17,150 bases of DNA from an uncultured Ruminococcus sp. (GTDB lineage Bacteria; Bacillota; Clostridia; Oscillospirales; CAG-272). Positions within the stretch are counted from its first letter, which is position 1, and each line of letters begins with the position of its first letter. Location: contig CACYZS010000041.1 of assembly GCA_902778985.1 (NCBI GenBank), positions 1 to 17,150 on the forward strand. Direction: 5' to 3'. Under the pieces are notes generated by a model. It saw only the letters and a program-made list of their open reading frames with translations, did no database searches and was not told the origin of the DNA. This document shows positions 6,573-14,092 of the stretch, one piece after another. The position numbers and the translations under genes are program-made.

Positions 6573-9035
6573 TCAGTTCGCCGTCCGCGTCATGGACGCC
6601 GTGATGTCGTCGACGTAGATCGTGGCGTGCGTCCGCATCTGCGGCGCGAAACGGAGATTGACCGTCCTCCCCGTTTCAAACGCGATCGACCCGGCGGTAA
6701 GCGAAGAAGTGTCGCCGGAATAGAAGCAGGTCGAAGTCCCGAATTTTTCGCCGTCGACCAAGATCTCGACCTTAAACTTCGCGTCGTTCGTGCCGTACCT
6801 CTTGATCGAGAGCCGGAAAGTGAACCGGTACCATTCGCCGTACCGGAAGACCTTCGTTCTGCCGTCGGGCGACTCGAACATGGGGGACGCGGTGTTCTTC
6901 CCGACGACGAGATGGTAGCCGTCGGTCGGGTTCGTGTTGGACGTGAAACGCAGGGTGGGCATCCAGAAGGGCGAATCATCCGACATGAACCGCATCTGCA
7001 GCATATTGGCGTTGACGCCCGTGGTCTCGTTGCCGTAGCGCGCGTCGGCGGAAACGCAGATCCGCATTCCGAACTCAATGACCGTATTGTCGTACATCGT
7101 CGGCGCGTTGAGCAGAGGAAGCGTGACGATGCCGCCGCCCACGTTGCCCTCGGTGTTCTTGTTGATCTCGAGCACCTTGTTCCCCGCGTTGCCGGGTTCC
7201 TCCACGACCCGGAAGGTCGTGCCCGCCGCCGCGCCTTCCCTGGCGCCCGCGGGGAGTGCGCCGAGCGTATCCGAGGTGAAATCGTACGTGTAGCCGGGGT
7301 TCGTCCCGTTCTTTTGGATCGCCGGGGCGTTGGTCAAAAGATCAAACATCAGGTCGGCGTGGTTCTCGTTGAAGATCGGGATCATATCGGTAAGCCCGAT
7401 CGCCGTGCAGATGTGCGCGGCGCAGAGCACCACCAGGTTGTTCCCGTTGACGTCGCCCTCTTTGACGCCGATCGAGACCGTCGTGCTGTAAACCGACGGG
7501 TTCGAGCCGCTTTGCAGATAACCGTAGGAGCCGTCCGGGCAGCGGTAGAGCGCGAGCGAAGTCTTGAGCGCGTCGATCATTTCGACGATGTTCTCTTTGA
7601 TCGCGTTGTCGTAGGCGCGAACTTCCCGCGCATTGCCGTATTTGACGAGGTTCTCGCGGACGTTGCCGAGCGTCGCCCACGGGTTGAAGAGGTAGGTCAC
7701 GCGGGCGCCGGGATCGCGCGAGCAGATCGCCTTGATCGCGTTCGCGACGGTCTTGTCGGTGTACGGAATGTGCCGCCCGGCGATGTTGTACATCTTCGCC
7801 ACTTTATAGGCGTTGGTGAAGATCCCGTAGGGCGTTTCGGTCTCGGGGTTCGTCCGCAGGTTATAGTACATATCGGACGCCGCGTCGTAACCCGACACCC
7901 AGACGCCGTATTCCTTACTGATCCGGGCGTCAAGGACGTCGAGCACCGTATCGAGCATCCCGGTCGCCTGGAAGGTCGTCGCCTGCGTTTCGAGCGTGTT
8001 CGCCCAACTCTCGCAGGACTTGGTGGCAAGCAGATTATTGACGTACGAGGTGACCGACGCCACGTTCGGCTGCCAATCGGACGACGTCGACGAGCCGCTC
8101 CCCGAGGTCTGTGCCGCACGGTCGAGCGCGGTCGGATAGAGCGGTTCGGCGCCGAGCCAGCCGAGAACGAAGATCGCCCAGTCCTGGTCGCGGGAGTAGC
8201 GCATCACGTTCTTGCGCGACTGCTCCTTCGTCCACTGCGGGTGGTAGAAGTACCCGTCGCCGGAGTCCTGCTTATCCTGATAGAATTTGACGATCTTCGC
8301 CGTCAGATCAGCGCCGAGGAAGTCGGCGAGATCGGGAACGAAATCGCGGACGCGTGAAAGGATCTGGTAGGTGCTCTCCATATCGGGGAGAAAGCCGTCC
8401 AGGTCGCGCGAGGAATTGGCGTAGTAGAAGCCGCCGCGCTCGGGATCGTACAGTCCCGCCCACCAGCGGATCAGTTTTTCGGGATCGTAGACGCTCTCGT
8501 AAAAATCCTTGACCGCCGCGCGGACGTCGGGATCCTTAACGACGTCGAAACGCGTCGCCCACGCTTGGGCAATCTGCGTCTGCCGTTCCTTCTCCCTCGC
8601 CTGTTCGAAGTCGTAGACCGACACCCCGCCGACGTAGTACGTGCCGGGGTAGACCTTCAGGGTCGAGCCGGTCAGGTACTGTTCGGTGAAATACGCAACG
8701 CCTGCGCAGGCGGACGCCTCGTGGTTCCAGACGATCGCCGCGCCGTCGGCGTCAAAGAAGACCACGAACGACGCCACGTCGTCCCCCGCGTACGCAGGAA
8801 GATACTCTTTGGTGCGGGCGGTGATCGCACGCGACGTATCGCCGATCACGATCTCGACGCCGGTCTTCCCGACCTCGGCGTCGGAACCCGCACGGGGAGA
8901 CGCGCCGAGCCGGGCGGTCAGCGTATCGCGAAGCGACGCGACCTCGTCCGCGACGGACGGAACGGTCTTCTTATTGCAGGCGGCAAACGAAAGCGCAAAG
9001 AGACAGATCAGCAGAACGAACAGGATCTTTTTCAT
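6573..9035 (-). CDS. Paralogue B: surface lipoprotein, core plus one jelly-roll module
   Basis: Unrecognised protein of 820 residues, second gene of the operon. A lipoprotein signal peptide ends in LSFAAC with C20 as the likely lipidated residue, so it should sit on the outer face of the membrane. Residues 30-140 resemble the GH20b-like domain found before the barrel of several glycoside hydrolases: a VASLRDTLTARLG helix, VEIVIGDTSR (60-69) and the GAAIVWNHEAS hairpin (98-108). A charged linker (about 144-160) leads to the core (about 162-572), with RWWAGLYDP (190-198), LPDMEST (216-222), YFYHPQW (262-268), RDQDWA (282-287), DPGARVTYLFNPWATLG (441-457) and EGDVNGNNL (526-534). One jelly-roll module (584-820) ends in IYVDDI. 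TAAGGAG (9044-9050) is 8 bases before the ATG. The A-B gap is 43 bases, consistent with co-transcription. Activity unknown; carbohydrate or cell-wall related is inference. Confidence 0.93.
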   Translation of the reverse strand: MKKILFVLLICLFALSFAACNKKTVPSVADEVASLRDTLTARLGASPRAGSDAEVGKTGVEIVIGDTSRAITARTKEYLPAYAGDDVASFVVFFDADGAAIVWNHEASACAGVAYFTEQYLTGSTLKVYPGTYYVGGVSVYDFEQAREKERQTQIAQAWATRFDVVKDPDVRAAVKDFYESVYDPEKLIRWWAGLYDPERGGFYYANSSRDLDGFLPDMESTYQILSRVRDFVPDLADFLGADLTAKIVKFYQDKQDSGDGYFYHPQWTKEQSRKNVMRYSRDQDWAIFVLGWLGAEPLYPTALDRAAQTSGSGSSTSSDWQPNVASVTSYVNNLLATKSCESWANTLETQATTFQATGMLDTVLDVLDARISKEYGVWVSGYDAASDMYYNLRTNPETETPYGIFTNAYKVAKMYNIAGRHIPYTDKTVANAIKAICSRDPGARVTYLFNPWATLGNVRENLVKYGNAREVRAYDNAIKENIVEMIDALKTSLALYRCPDGSYGYLQSGSNPSVYSTTVSIGVKEGDVNGNNLVVLCAAHICTAIGLTDMIPIFNENHADLMFDLLTNAPAIQKNGTNPGYTYDFTSDTLGALPAGAREGAAAGTTFRVVEEPGNAGNKVLEINKNTEGNVGGGIVTLPLLNAPTMYDNTVIEFGMRICVSADARYGNETTGVNANMLQMRFMSDDSPFWMPTLRFTSNTNPTDGYHLVVGKNTASPMFESPDGRTKVFRYGEWYRFTFRLSIKRYGTNDAKFKVEILVDGEKFGTSTCFYSGDTSSLTAGSIAFETGRTVNLRFAPQMRTHATIYVDDITASMTRTAN

Positions 9036-9078
9036 CGTGCCTTCTCCTTACTGTTCGGTTGAGGGCGGAACGGTTTTT

Positions 9079-11730
9079 TTATTTTACGGTCGCCTTGATA
9101 TCGTCGACGTAGATCAGGGCGTGGATCCGCATCTGCGGCTGGAAGCGCACGCGGACGGTCTTCCCCGTCTGGAACGCGATGCTGTTCGAGTAGAAATTCT
9201 GCGACGTGCCGAACGGCTGTCCGTCGACCAGGATCTCCACCCGGAACTCGGCGTTGGTCTTCCCGTAGTTCTTGATGGTCAGGCGGAAGGTGAATTCGTA
9301 CCAGGTATCGAACTGGAAGGTCTTCGCCTGATTGTCGGGGTACTCCGTCGTGCCGCCCGAGGTGGACTGCACGGTCATGAGCGTGTAACCGTTGTTCTGG
9401 AAACGCAGCGTCGGCATCCAGAAGATATCGTTCTGGCACATAAAGCCGATCTGCATGATGTTGGGGTTGCTCCCGGAAATGCTGTTGCCGTAGCGGGTGT
9501 CGCTCGTGACGTTGAGCCGCATACCCATCTCCAGAACGGTCGTATTCGTCATTTCACTTACGGAGAGCAGCGGAACGTAGAGTTGCCGTCCGTTGACGTT
9601 CTCTTCGGTGTTCTTATTGATCGCAAGCACCTTGTTCGAGGCGTTCCCCTGCTCTTCGACGACCTTGTAGGTCGTTCCGTTCTGAACCGCGGGATCGTCG
9701 GAACTGCTCTGCGTCGTCCCGTTGGGCGCGGAGCCGATCGTGTCGCTCGTAAAGTCGCGGAGAACGCCGGGGGCATCCTCCTGCTGCTGCGACGCGGAGC
9801 CTTTCTTCGGTACCTTCGGGGCGCTTCTCAGCAGTTCCTGCATCAGTTTGCCGTGGTTTTCGTTGAAGATCGGGATCGTGTCGACGCCGATGGTGTTGCA
9901 GATGTGCATCGCGAAACTCATGACCAGGTTATGCGCGTTGACGTCGCCCTCGTTCAGCCCGAGCGAGACCGGCGTGCCGTAGATGGTCGGGGACGAGGTG
10001 CCGTCCGGCAGATAACTGTACGAACCGTCGGCGTGCTTGTAGATGCCGAGCGAACTCTTCAGCGAGTTGATCATTTCGATAATGTTCTCGCTGATCAGGC
10101 GGTCGTAGGCGGTGAGTTGCGCCGTCGAGCCGTAGTTTTGCAGGTTGGTCCGGACGTTGCCGAGCGTCGCCCACGGGTTGAAGATGTAGGTGATGCGCGC
10201 GCCGGGATCCTTCGAGTTGATCGCCTTGATGACGTTCTCGACCATCTTGGTCGTGTACTTGAAGAGACGGCCGCCCGCGTTGTAGACCTTCATCACCTTG
10301 TAGGTGTTGGTGAAGATCCCGTAGGGCACCTCGGTCGAGGGCGACGTTTTCAGGTTGTAGTAGAGGTCGCGCGCCGAGTCGTAACCCGAGACCCAAAGAC
10401 CGTACGTCGGATTGACGCGTTCGTCGAGCACGTCGAGAACGTACCCGATCACGCCTTTCGCCTCAAAGGTCGAGATCTGGGTATCCAGTTCGTTCGACCA
10501 GTTCTCGCAGGTCCGGGTGTTGAGCAGATTGTTGACGTAAGACTTGACCGACGCCTCGTTCGCCTCCCAATTCGCGGACACGCGGGAAGCCTGCGCGGTT
10601 TTGGTCAGCCCGGCGGAGGACGCCAGCCGCTGCACCGTCACGTCGAAAGTCGACGTCGTGTTTCTCGCGCGGTCGAGCGCAGTCGGGTAAAGCGGCGCGG
10701 AATGGAGGTTTGCGAGCGCGGCGATCGCCCAGTCCTGGTCGCGGGTGCGGCGCATCAGGCTCATCAGGTTGTCGTCCCCGCCCTTGCCCCATTGCGGGTG
10801 GTAGAAGTACCCGTCGTCGGGATCCTGTCTGGTCTGATAGAACTCGATGATCTTCGCCGTGACGTCCGAACCGAGGTACCGGGCGAGATCCGTGTCGAAC
10901 TGACGCAGACGGTTGATGATCTGCCAGGTGCTCTCCATATCGGGCAGGAAGGCGTTCGCCCCGTAGCCCGCGTTGTCGCGCGCCGAGTTGGCGTAGTAGA
11001 AGCCGCCGATCTCGGGATCGTACAGCCCCGCCCACCAGCGCATGATCTTTTCGGGTTCGTAGAAGGTCTCGTAGAAATCCTGGACCGCCGTCCGCACGGT
11101 GGGATTGGTGATCACGTTGAAACGCGTCGCGAACTCCCGTTCGACGCGCGCCTGACGTTCCTCTTCTTCTTTTCTCGCTTTTTCTTCAGCAGCCAAACGA
11201 AGTTCCTCCGCATATCCCGAAATTGAGAAATGTCCGACGTACCGGGTCCCGGACGGGATCTTCAAAACCTCGGCGGTCATGTAGTTGTCGGAAAAATACT
11301 TGACGCTGATCTCCGCGCCGTACGGGTGGTTCCAGACGAGCGCGGCGCCGTCCTCGTCAAAATAGATCACGTAGGTCGCCTCGTCGCCTTCAAGCGCGGG
11401 CAACAGCGCCTTCGCACGTCCGGAGATCTCTCTGTCCGTATCGCCGAAGACGATCTCGACGCCCTCTTTCTCGACGATCGACGTCGCACCGATCTTCGGC
11501 GTCTTTCCGAGACGCGTGGTGAGCGTACCGCGGATCGTCATAATGGATTCCCGCGCCGTCGACGAGACCGAAGCCGCGAGAATGAGCGCGGGCGATACCC
11601 CGTCGCCGTAGATCGTCACGTCGGGTCCGAGTCGGACCTCCGTGGTATCGGTTTTGCCGTGCTTGGCGCAGGCGGCGAACGTCGGCAGCAGCATGGCGAG
11701 AAGAAGCAAGCCGGCAACGATTCTTTTCAT
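9079..11730 (-). CDS. Paralogue A: surface lipoprotein, core plus one jelly-roll module
   Basis: Unrecognised protein of 883 residues and first gene of the operon. The signal peptide ends PTFAAC, with C21 as the likely lipid-modified residue. Residues about 45-165 form the GH20b-like domain, with LTTRLG (70-75), VEIVFGDTDR (91-100) and GAALVWNHPYG (128-138). A Glu/Arg/Ala-rich stretch (172-200) should form a long charged helix holding the core away from the domain. The core (205-635) has RWWAGLYDPEIGGFYYANS (231-249), LPDMEST (262-268), YFYHPQW (308-314), RDQDWA (330-335), YYNLKTSPSTE (457-467), DPGARITYIFNPWATLG (508-524), ADGSYSYL (567-574) and EGDVNAHNL (594-602). A Gln/Ser linker leads to one jelly-roll module (657-883) ending IYVDDI. 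AGGGGG (11740-11745) lies 9 bases before the ATG. Substrate and reaction unknown. Confidence 0.93.
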   Translation of the reverse strand: MKRIVAGLLLLAMLLPTFAACAKHGKTDTTEVRLGPDVTIYGDGVSPALILAASVSSTARESIMTIRGTLTTRLGKTPKIGATSIVEKEGVEIVFGDTDREISGRAKALLPALEGDEATYVIYFDEDGAALVWNHPYGAEISVKYFSDNYMTAEVLKIPSGTRYVGHFSISGYAEELRLAAEEKARKEEEERQARVEREFATRFNVITNPTVRTAVQDFYETFYEPEKIMRWWAGLYDPEIGGFYYANSARDNAGYGANAFLPDMESTWQIINRLRQFDTDLARYLGSDVTAKIIEFYQTRQDPDDGYFYHPQWGKGGDDNLMSLMRRTRDQDWAIAALANLHSAPLYPTALDRARNTTSTFDVTVQRLASSAGLTKTAQASRVSANWEANEASVKSYVNNLLNTRTCENWSNELDTQISTFEAKGVIGYVLDVLDERVNPTYGLWVSGYDSARDLYYNLKTSPSTEVPYGIFTNTYKVMKVYNAGGRLFKYTTKMVENVIKAINSKDPGARITYIFNPWATLGNVRTNLQNYGSTAQLTAYDRLISENIIEMINSLKSSLGIYKHADGSYSYLPDGTSSPTIYGTPVSLGLNEGDVNAHNLVMSFAMHICNTIGVDTIPIFNENHGKLMQELLRSAPKVPKKGSASQQQEDAPGVLRDFTSDTIGSAPNGTTQSSSDDPAVQNGTTYKVVEEQGNASNKVLAINKNTEENVNGRQLYVPLLSVSEMTNTTVLEMGMRLNVTSDTRYGNSISGSNPNIMQIGFMCQNDIFWMPTLRFQNNGYTLMTVQSTSGGTTEYPDNQAKTFQFDTWYEFTFRLTIKNYGKTNAEFRVEILVDGQPFGTSQNFYSNSIAFQTGKTVRVRFQPQMRIHALIYVDDIKATVK

Positions 11731-11750
11731 AACGATTGTCCCCCTGTTCC

Positions 11751-11772
11751 GGAGCGGGCGAAAGCGCGCTCC
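11751..11772. repeat. Leader hairpin of the A-D operon
   Basis: GGAGCG (11751-11756) pairs with CGCTCC (11767-11772), extended by further GC pairs inside after one mismatch. It lies at the predicted 5' end of the operon mRNA, between the -10 element and the ribosome binding site of gene A, so it could stabilise the message. No T tract makes it a terminator. Confidence 0.45.
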
Positions 11773-11777
11773 CGATC

Positions 11778-11807
11778 ATAATATCTAACGGTTTTGACTT
11801 GTTTCAA
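11778..11807 (-). promoter_or_regulatory. Candidate promoter P1 of the A-D operon
   Basis: On the minus strand TTGAAA (11807-11802, five of six) is followed after 18 bases by TATTAT (11783-11778, five of six). Transcription would start near 11771, about 40 bases before the ATG of gene A. Confidence 0.6.
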
Positions 11808-11822
11808 TGATTTGTTGGTTAT

Positions 11823-11851
11823 ATTGTACCACGGAAATCTCCTTTTTACAA
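11823..11851 (-). promoter_or_regulatory. Candidate promoter P2 of the A-D operon
   Basis: On the minus strand TTGTAA (11851-11846) and TACAAT (11828-11823) are separated by 17 bases. It is weaker at -35 than P1 and lies about 45 bases further upstream, so it may be an alternative or tandem start. Confidence 0.4.
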
Positions 11852-11980
11852 TATACAAAATTGCCAAACACTTGCTCCCGATTGACCGCAAGGGTAAAAA
11901 CGGCGTGCAAACGGCGTCGGACGCGACCGATCGGCACGCGGTCCCCACGCGTTTTCCGTACATGGCAATCGCGAAAACGA

Positions 11981-12010
11981 GAGATTGAGCGAGATTGAGC
12001 GAGATTGAGA
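11981..12010. repeat. Triplicate 10-bp tandem repeat
   Basis: Three consecutive copies of GAGATTGAGC, the last ending in A. The period is close to one helical turn. It ends 51 bases before the rplM -35 element, in the 417-base interval between the divergent operon and rplM. I see no gene in 11852-12050. Confidence 0.85.
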
Positions 12011-12061
12011 GAGTTTGCAATATGCTAACGCAATTTCACGAAAAAAGTTTTGAAAAATCCC

Positions 12062-12090
12062 TTGACAAGCCGTTTCCCCTGTGTTATAAT
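12062..12090 (+). promoter_or_regulatory. Consensus sigma-A promoter of rplM-rpsI
   Basis: Perfect TTGACA (12062-12067), a 17-base spacer and perfect TATAAT (12085-12090). A run of A and T (about 12040-12056) just upstream may act as an UP element. The predicted leader is about 50 bases and has only a weak GGGC/GCCC stem (12109-12123). An autoregulatory L13 leader at this place is known in Bacillota, but I cannot confirm one here. Confidence 0.93.
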
Positions 12091-12147
12091 ACCACCGTTC
12101 GAAAAAAAGGGCGAAGACTGCCCGTAATACCGATGGAGGAAAGAAAA

Positions 12148-12573
12148 ATGTCCACTTATATGGCAAAACCCGAAACCGTCGTCCGCAGATGGTTCGTGAT
12201 CGACGCCGCCGGCAAGCCGCTCGGCAAGACCGCCGTCGCCGCCGCCACCATTCTTCGCGGCAAGCACAGACCGGAATTCACCCCGCACGTCGACTGCGGC
12301 GAATACGTCATCGTCATCAACGCGGCAAAAGCCGTTCTGACCGGTAAGAAACTCGACAAGAAGATGTACTACCGTCACTCCGGCTATATCGGCGGACTGA
12401 AGTCCGAGAGCGCCCGTCACCTGATGGCGACGCGTCCCGAACTGGCGCTGGAGAGAGCGATCAAGGGGATGCTTCCCCACAACTCGATCGGCGCGAAATC
12501 CGCTACCCGCCTCAAAGTGTACGCGGGCGAAGCCCACAAGCACCAGGCGCAGCAGCCCATCGCCGTTGATTGA
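12148..12573 (+). CDS. rplM: 50S ribosomal protein L13
   Basis: Early-assembling large-subunit ribosomal protein of 141 residues. The N-terminal [17 protein letters not shown], the [13 protein letters not shown] segment, [10 protein letters not shown] and the C-terminal KGMLPHN followed by [16 protein letters not shown] are the standard L13 landmarks. The ATG at 12148 is chosen over in-frame starts upstream because GGAGGA (12135-12140) sits 7 bases before it and the protein then has normal family length; earlier starts would fall at or before the promoter. First gene of the usual two-gene operon with rpsI. Confidence 0.98.
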   Translation: MSTYMAKPETVVRRWFVIDAAGKPLGKTAVAAATILRGKHRPEFTPHVDCGEYVIVINAAKAVLTGKKLDKKMYYRHSGYIGGLKSESARHLMATRPELALERAIKGMLPHNSIGAKSATRLKVYAGEAHKHQAQQPIAVD

Positions 12574-12590
12574 TCGAAAGGAGAAGAACA

Positions 12591-12995
12591 ATGACCTATC
12601 AGAGTGCAAAACCCTATTTCTACGGGACCGGCAGAAGAAAGAAATCGGTCGCCCGTGTTCGTCTCTATCCCGGCACCGGCGTCATCACCGTCAACGGGAA
12701 GTCGATCGACGAGTACTTCGGACTTGAAACCCTGAAACTGATCGTCAACCAGCCCTTCGCGACCACCGATTCGATCGGTAAGTTCGACCTCGTGGCGAAC
12801 GTTCGCGGCGGCGGTCTTTCCGGTCAGGCGGGTGCGATCCGCCACGGCGCCGCTCGCGCGCTCGTGACCGCGGACGAGACCTACAAGCCCCTGCTTAAGA
12901 AAGCCGGACTCCTGACGAGAGACCCTCGTATGAAGGAAAGAAAGAAATACGGTCTCAAGGCTGCACGTCGTGCACCCCAGTTCTCGAAGAGATAA
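12591..12995 (+). CDS. rpsI: 30S ribosomal protein S9
   Basis: Small-subunit ribosomal protein of 134 residues whose C-terminal tail reaches the P-site tRNA. Landmarks: [17 protein letters not shown] near the start, the signature [19 protein letters not shown] in the middle, and the basic tail ending APQFSKR. ATG at 12591 is preferred to the in-frame TTG at 12570 because AAAGGAG (12577-12583) lies 7 bases before it. It starts 17 bases after the rplM stop and is co-transcribed with it. Confidence 0.98.
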   Translation: MTYQSAKPYFYGTGRRKKSVARVRLYPGTGVITVNGKSIDEYFGLETLKLIVNQPFATTDSIGKFDLVANVRGGGLSGQAGAIRHGAARALVTADETYKPLLKKAGLLTRDPRMKERKKYGLKAARRAPQFSKR

Positions 12996-13014
12996 TCTCG
13001 GGAAGACCGAAAGC

Positions 13015-13047
13015 AAAAACGACCGGGCGATTTGCCCGGTCGTTTTT
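13015..13047 (+). terminator. rplM-rpsI terminator
   Basis: Perfect 14-bp stem, AAAAACGACCGGGC (13015-13028) with GCCCGGTCGTTTTT (13034-13047), loop GATTT, ending in the T tract. It starts 19 bases after the rpsI stop codon. Confidence 0.95.
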
Positions 13048-13053
13048 CGTATC

Positions 13054-13084
13054 AAAAAAAGCCGCAAAGGTTGCGGCTTTTTTT
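13054..13084. terminator. Bidirectional terminator between rpsI and the PHP gene
   Basis: Perfect 14-bp stem, AAAAAAAGCCGCAA (13054-13067) with TTGCGGCTTTTTTT (13071-13084), loop AGG. It has seven T on each strand, so it can stop the PHP gene on the minus strand and read-through from rpsI on the plus strand. Confidence 0.93.
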
Positions 13085-13101
13085 AATATGGAAGAAACCC
13101 G

Positions 13102-13917
13102 TCAGGGGATCGGGTCGAAGCGGTCGGCTTCGGTCAGTCCCAGCGCGTCGCGGATCGCGCGGAAGTTCGCCGGCGCCCGATCGAGCGCGTCGGGGTGGTG
13201 CGCGTCGCTCCCGAAGTAAAAGCGGCAGCCGCAGTCGAGCGCGATCCGGTAGGGGCGCAGGACGCGCTCGCGCTGTTCGTCGTCGTAACTGGAAAGGGGA
13301 AAGTTCAGTTCCACGCCCGCACCGACCTTCGCGGTCTCACGGAACAGGTCGTAGAAGGTCGCGTCGGGGATCAGATCGAGCAGTTCGACGTGCGTCGCGT
13401 AGGACGGCTTCTTCGCGATCAGGTAACAGGTCAGGTGCGCGATCCCGATCTTATGGAACGGAAGATCCTCCGAGAGCAGTTTTTCAAACCGTTTGACGTA
13501 GACGGCGGCGCGGCGCGGCAGCGGATCGTCCTCTTCCGCGATGGTGAACCCCCGCATATGCAGATGCGTCGTCGGAATGATGACGAAATCGAATTTGTCG
13601 ATGGTCTCGCGCGCGATCCCGAGGCGAAGGTTCTTGTCCATCTCGGCTTCGCAACCGAAAAGGAACCGGATCCCCTTCTCTTCGGGAAGCGGGAGCGACT
13701 CTGAAACGTGGGCAAAGTCCTGCGGGCGGTACCAGTCGCTCACGCCCTCGATCGTTTCGTCCCAGAAATGATCGGTGACCGCGATGGTTTTGAACCCGTT
13801 CTCCTTGGCGTAGCGCAGAAGGCGCTCGGGCGTCTGCTCCGGATCGCGCGAGCAGGAAGAGAGTTGCGTGTGGATATGCAGATCGTGGTCGATCGCAAGG
13901 GGTTTGGTCCGGTCCAT
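13102..13917 (-). CDS. PHP-domain phosphoesterase, histidinol-phosphatase-like
   Basis: Cytoplasmic metal-dependent hydrolase of 271 residues in the PHP superfamily. The metal-binding motifs are all present: DLHIHT (H14, H16), VTDHFW (D49, H50), GCEAE (E90), TTHLHM (H118, H120), GIAHL (H161) and GSDAHHP (D238, H240). Length and motif layout fit the HisK-type histidinol phosphatases, which remove phosphate in histidine synthesis, but no his gene is nearby, so another phosphate ester is equally possible. The start at 13917 has GGGAG (13925-13929) 7 bases upstream, and the HxH motif then falls near the N-terminus as usual. Longer in-frame readings would overlap the promoter and the divergent gene. 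Single gene ending at the bidirectional terminator. Confidence 0.92.
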   Translation of the reverse strand: MDRTKPLAIDHDLHIHTQLSSCSRDPEQTPERLLRYAKENGFKTIAVTDHFWDETIEGVSDWYRPQDFAHVSESLPLPEEKGIRFLFGCEAEMDKNLRLGIARETIDKFDFVIIPTTHLHMRGFTIAEEDDPLPRRAAVYVKRFEKLLSEDLPFHKIGIAHLTCYLIAKKPSYATHVELLDLIPDATFYDLFRETAKVGAGVELNFPLSSYDDEQRERVLRPYRIALDCGCRFYFGSDAHHPDALDRAPANFRAIRDALGLTEADRFDPIP

Positions 13918-13952
13918 GTTTTTTCTCCCGCCGTTTTTCGTACTTTTTAATA

Positions 13953-13981
13953 AGTATAGCACAAGAAAACGGCTTTTGCAA
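13953..13981 (-). promoter_or_regulatory. Promoter of the PHP gene, extended -10
   Basis: On the minus strand TTGCAA (13981-13976) and TATACT (13958-13953) are separated by exactly 17 bases. The -10 is preceded by TGC, giving an extended -10 element. The expected start is near 13946, about 30 bases before the ATG. Confidence 0.75.
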
Positions 13982-14092
13982 TCGACGGCGCGCAATTCGG
14001 GCGGGCGCGGGAGACTTTTTTTGCTTTCGGCGTATGTTTTTCCCCGGGGTGGAAAAGAATAGAGGCAAATCAAACGCCGAAAGGATCCGAAC

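Noticed and set aside
6468..8357. 629-codon plus-strand open frame opposite gene B and the B-C gap
   Set aside because: Same shadow composition; the similarity to the other shadows only mirrors the homology of the sense genes.
8686..11226. 846-codon plus-strand open frame opposite genes A and B
   Set aside because: Crosses two real genes and their gap, with low-complexity composition and no recognisable motif; same shadow effect as opposite gene D.
1407..11730. Heparinase, GH88 or GH127 assignment for the core
   Set aside because: None of the signature residues I know for these families could be placed; only the general look of a helical carbohydrate enzyme is shared.
12097..12147. L13 autoregulatory leader before rplM
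   Set aside because: Only a 4-bp stem is visible by eye; the length fits, but I cannot show the conserved structure. A covariance-model search would decide.
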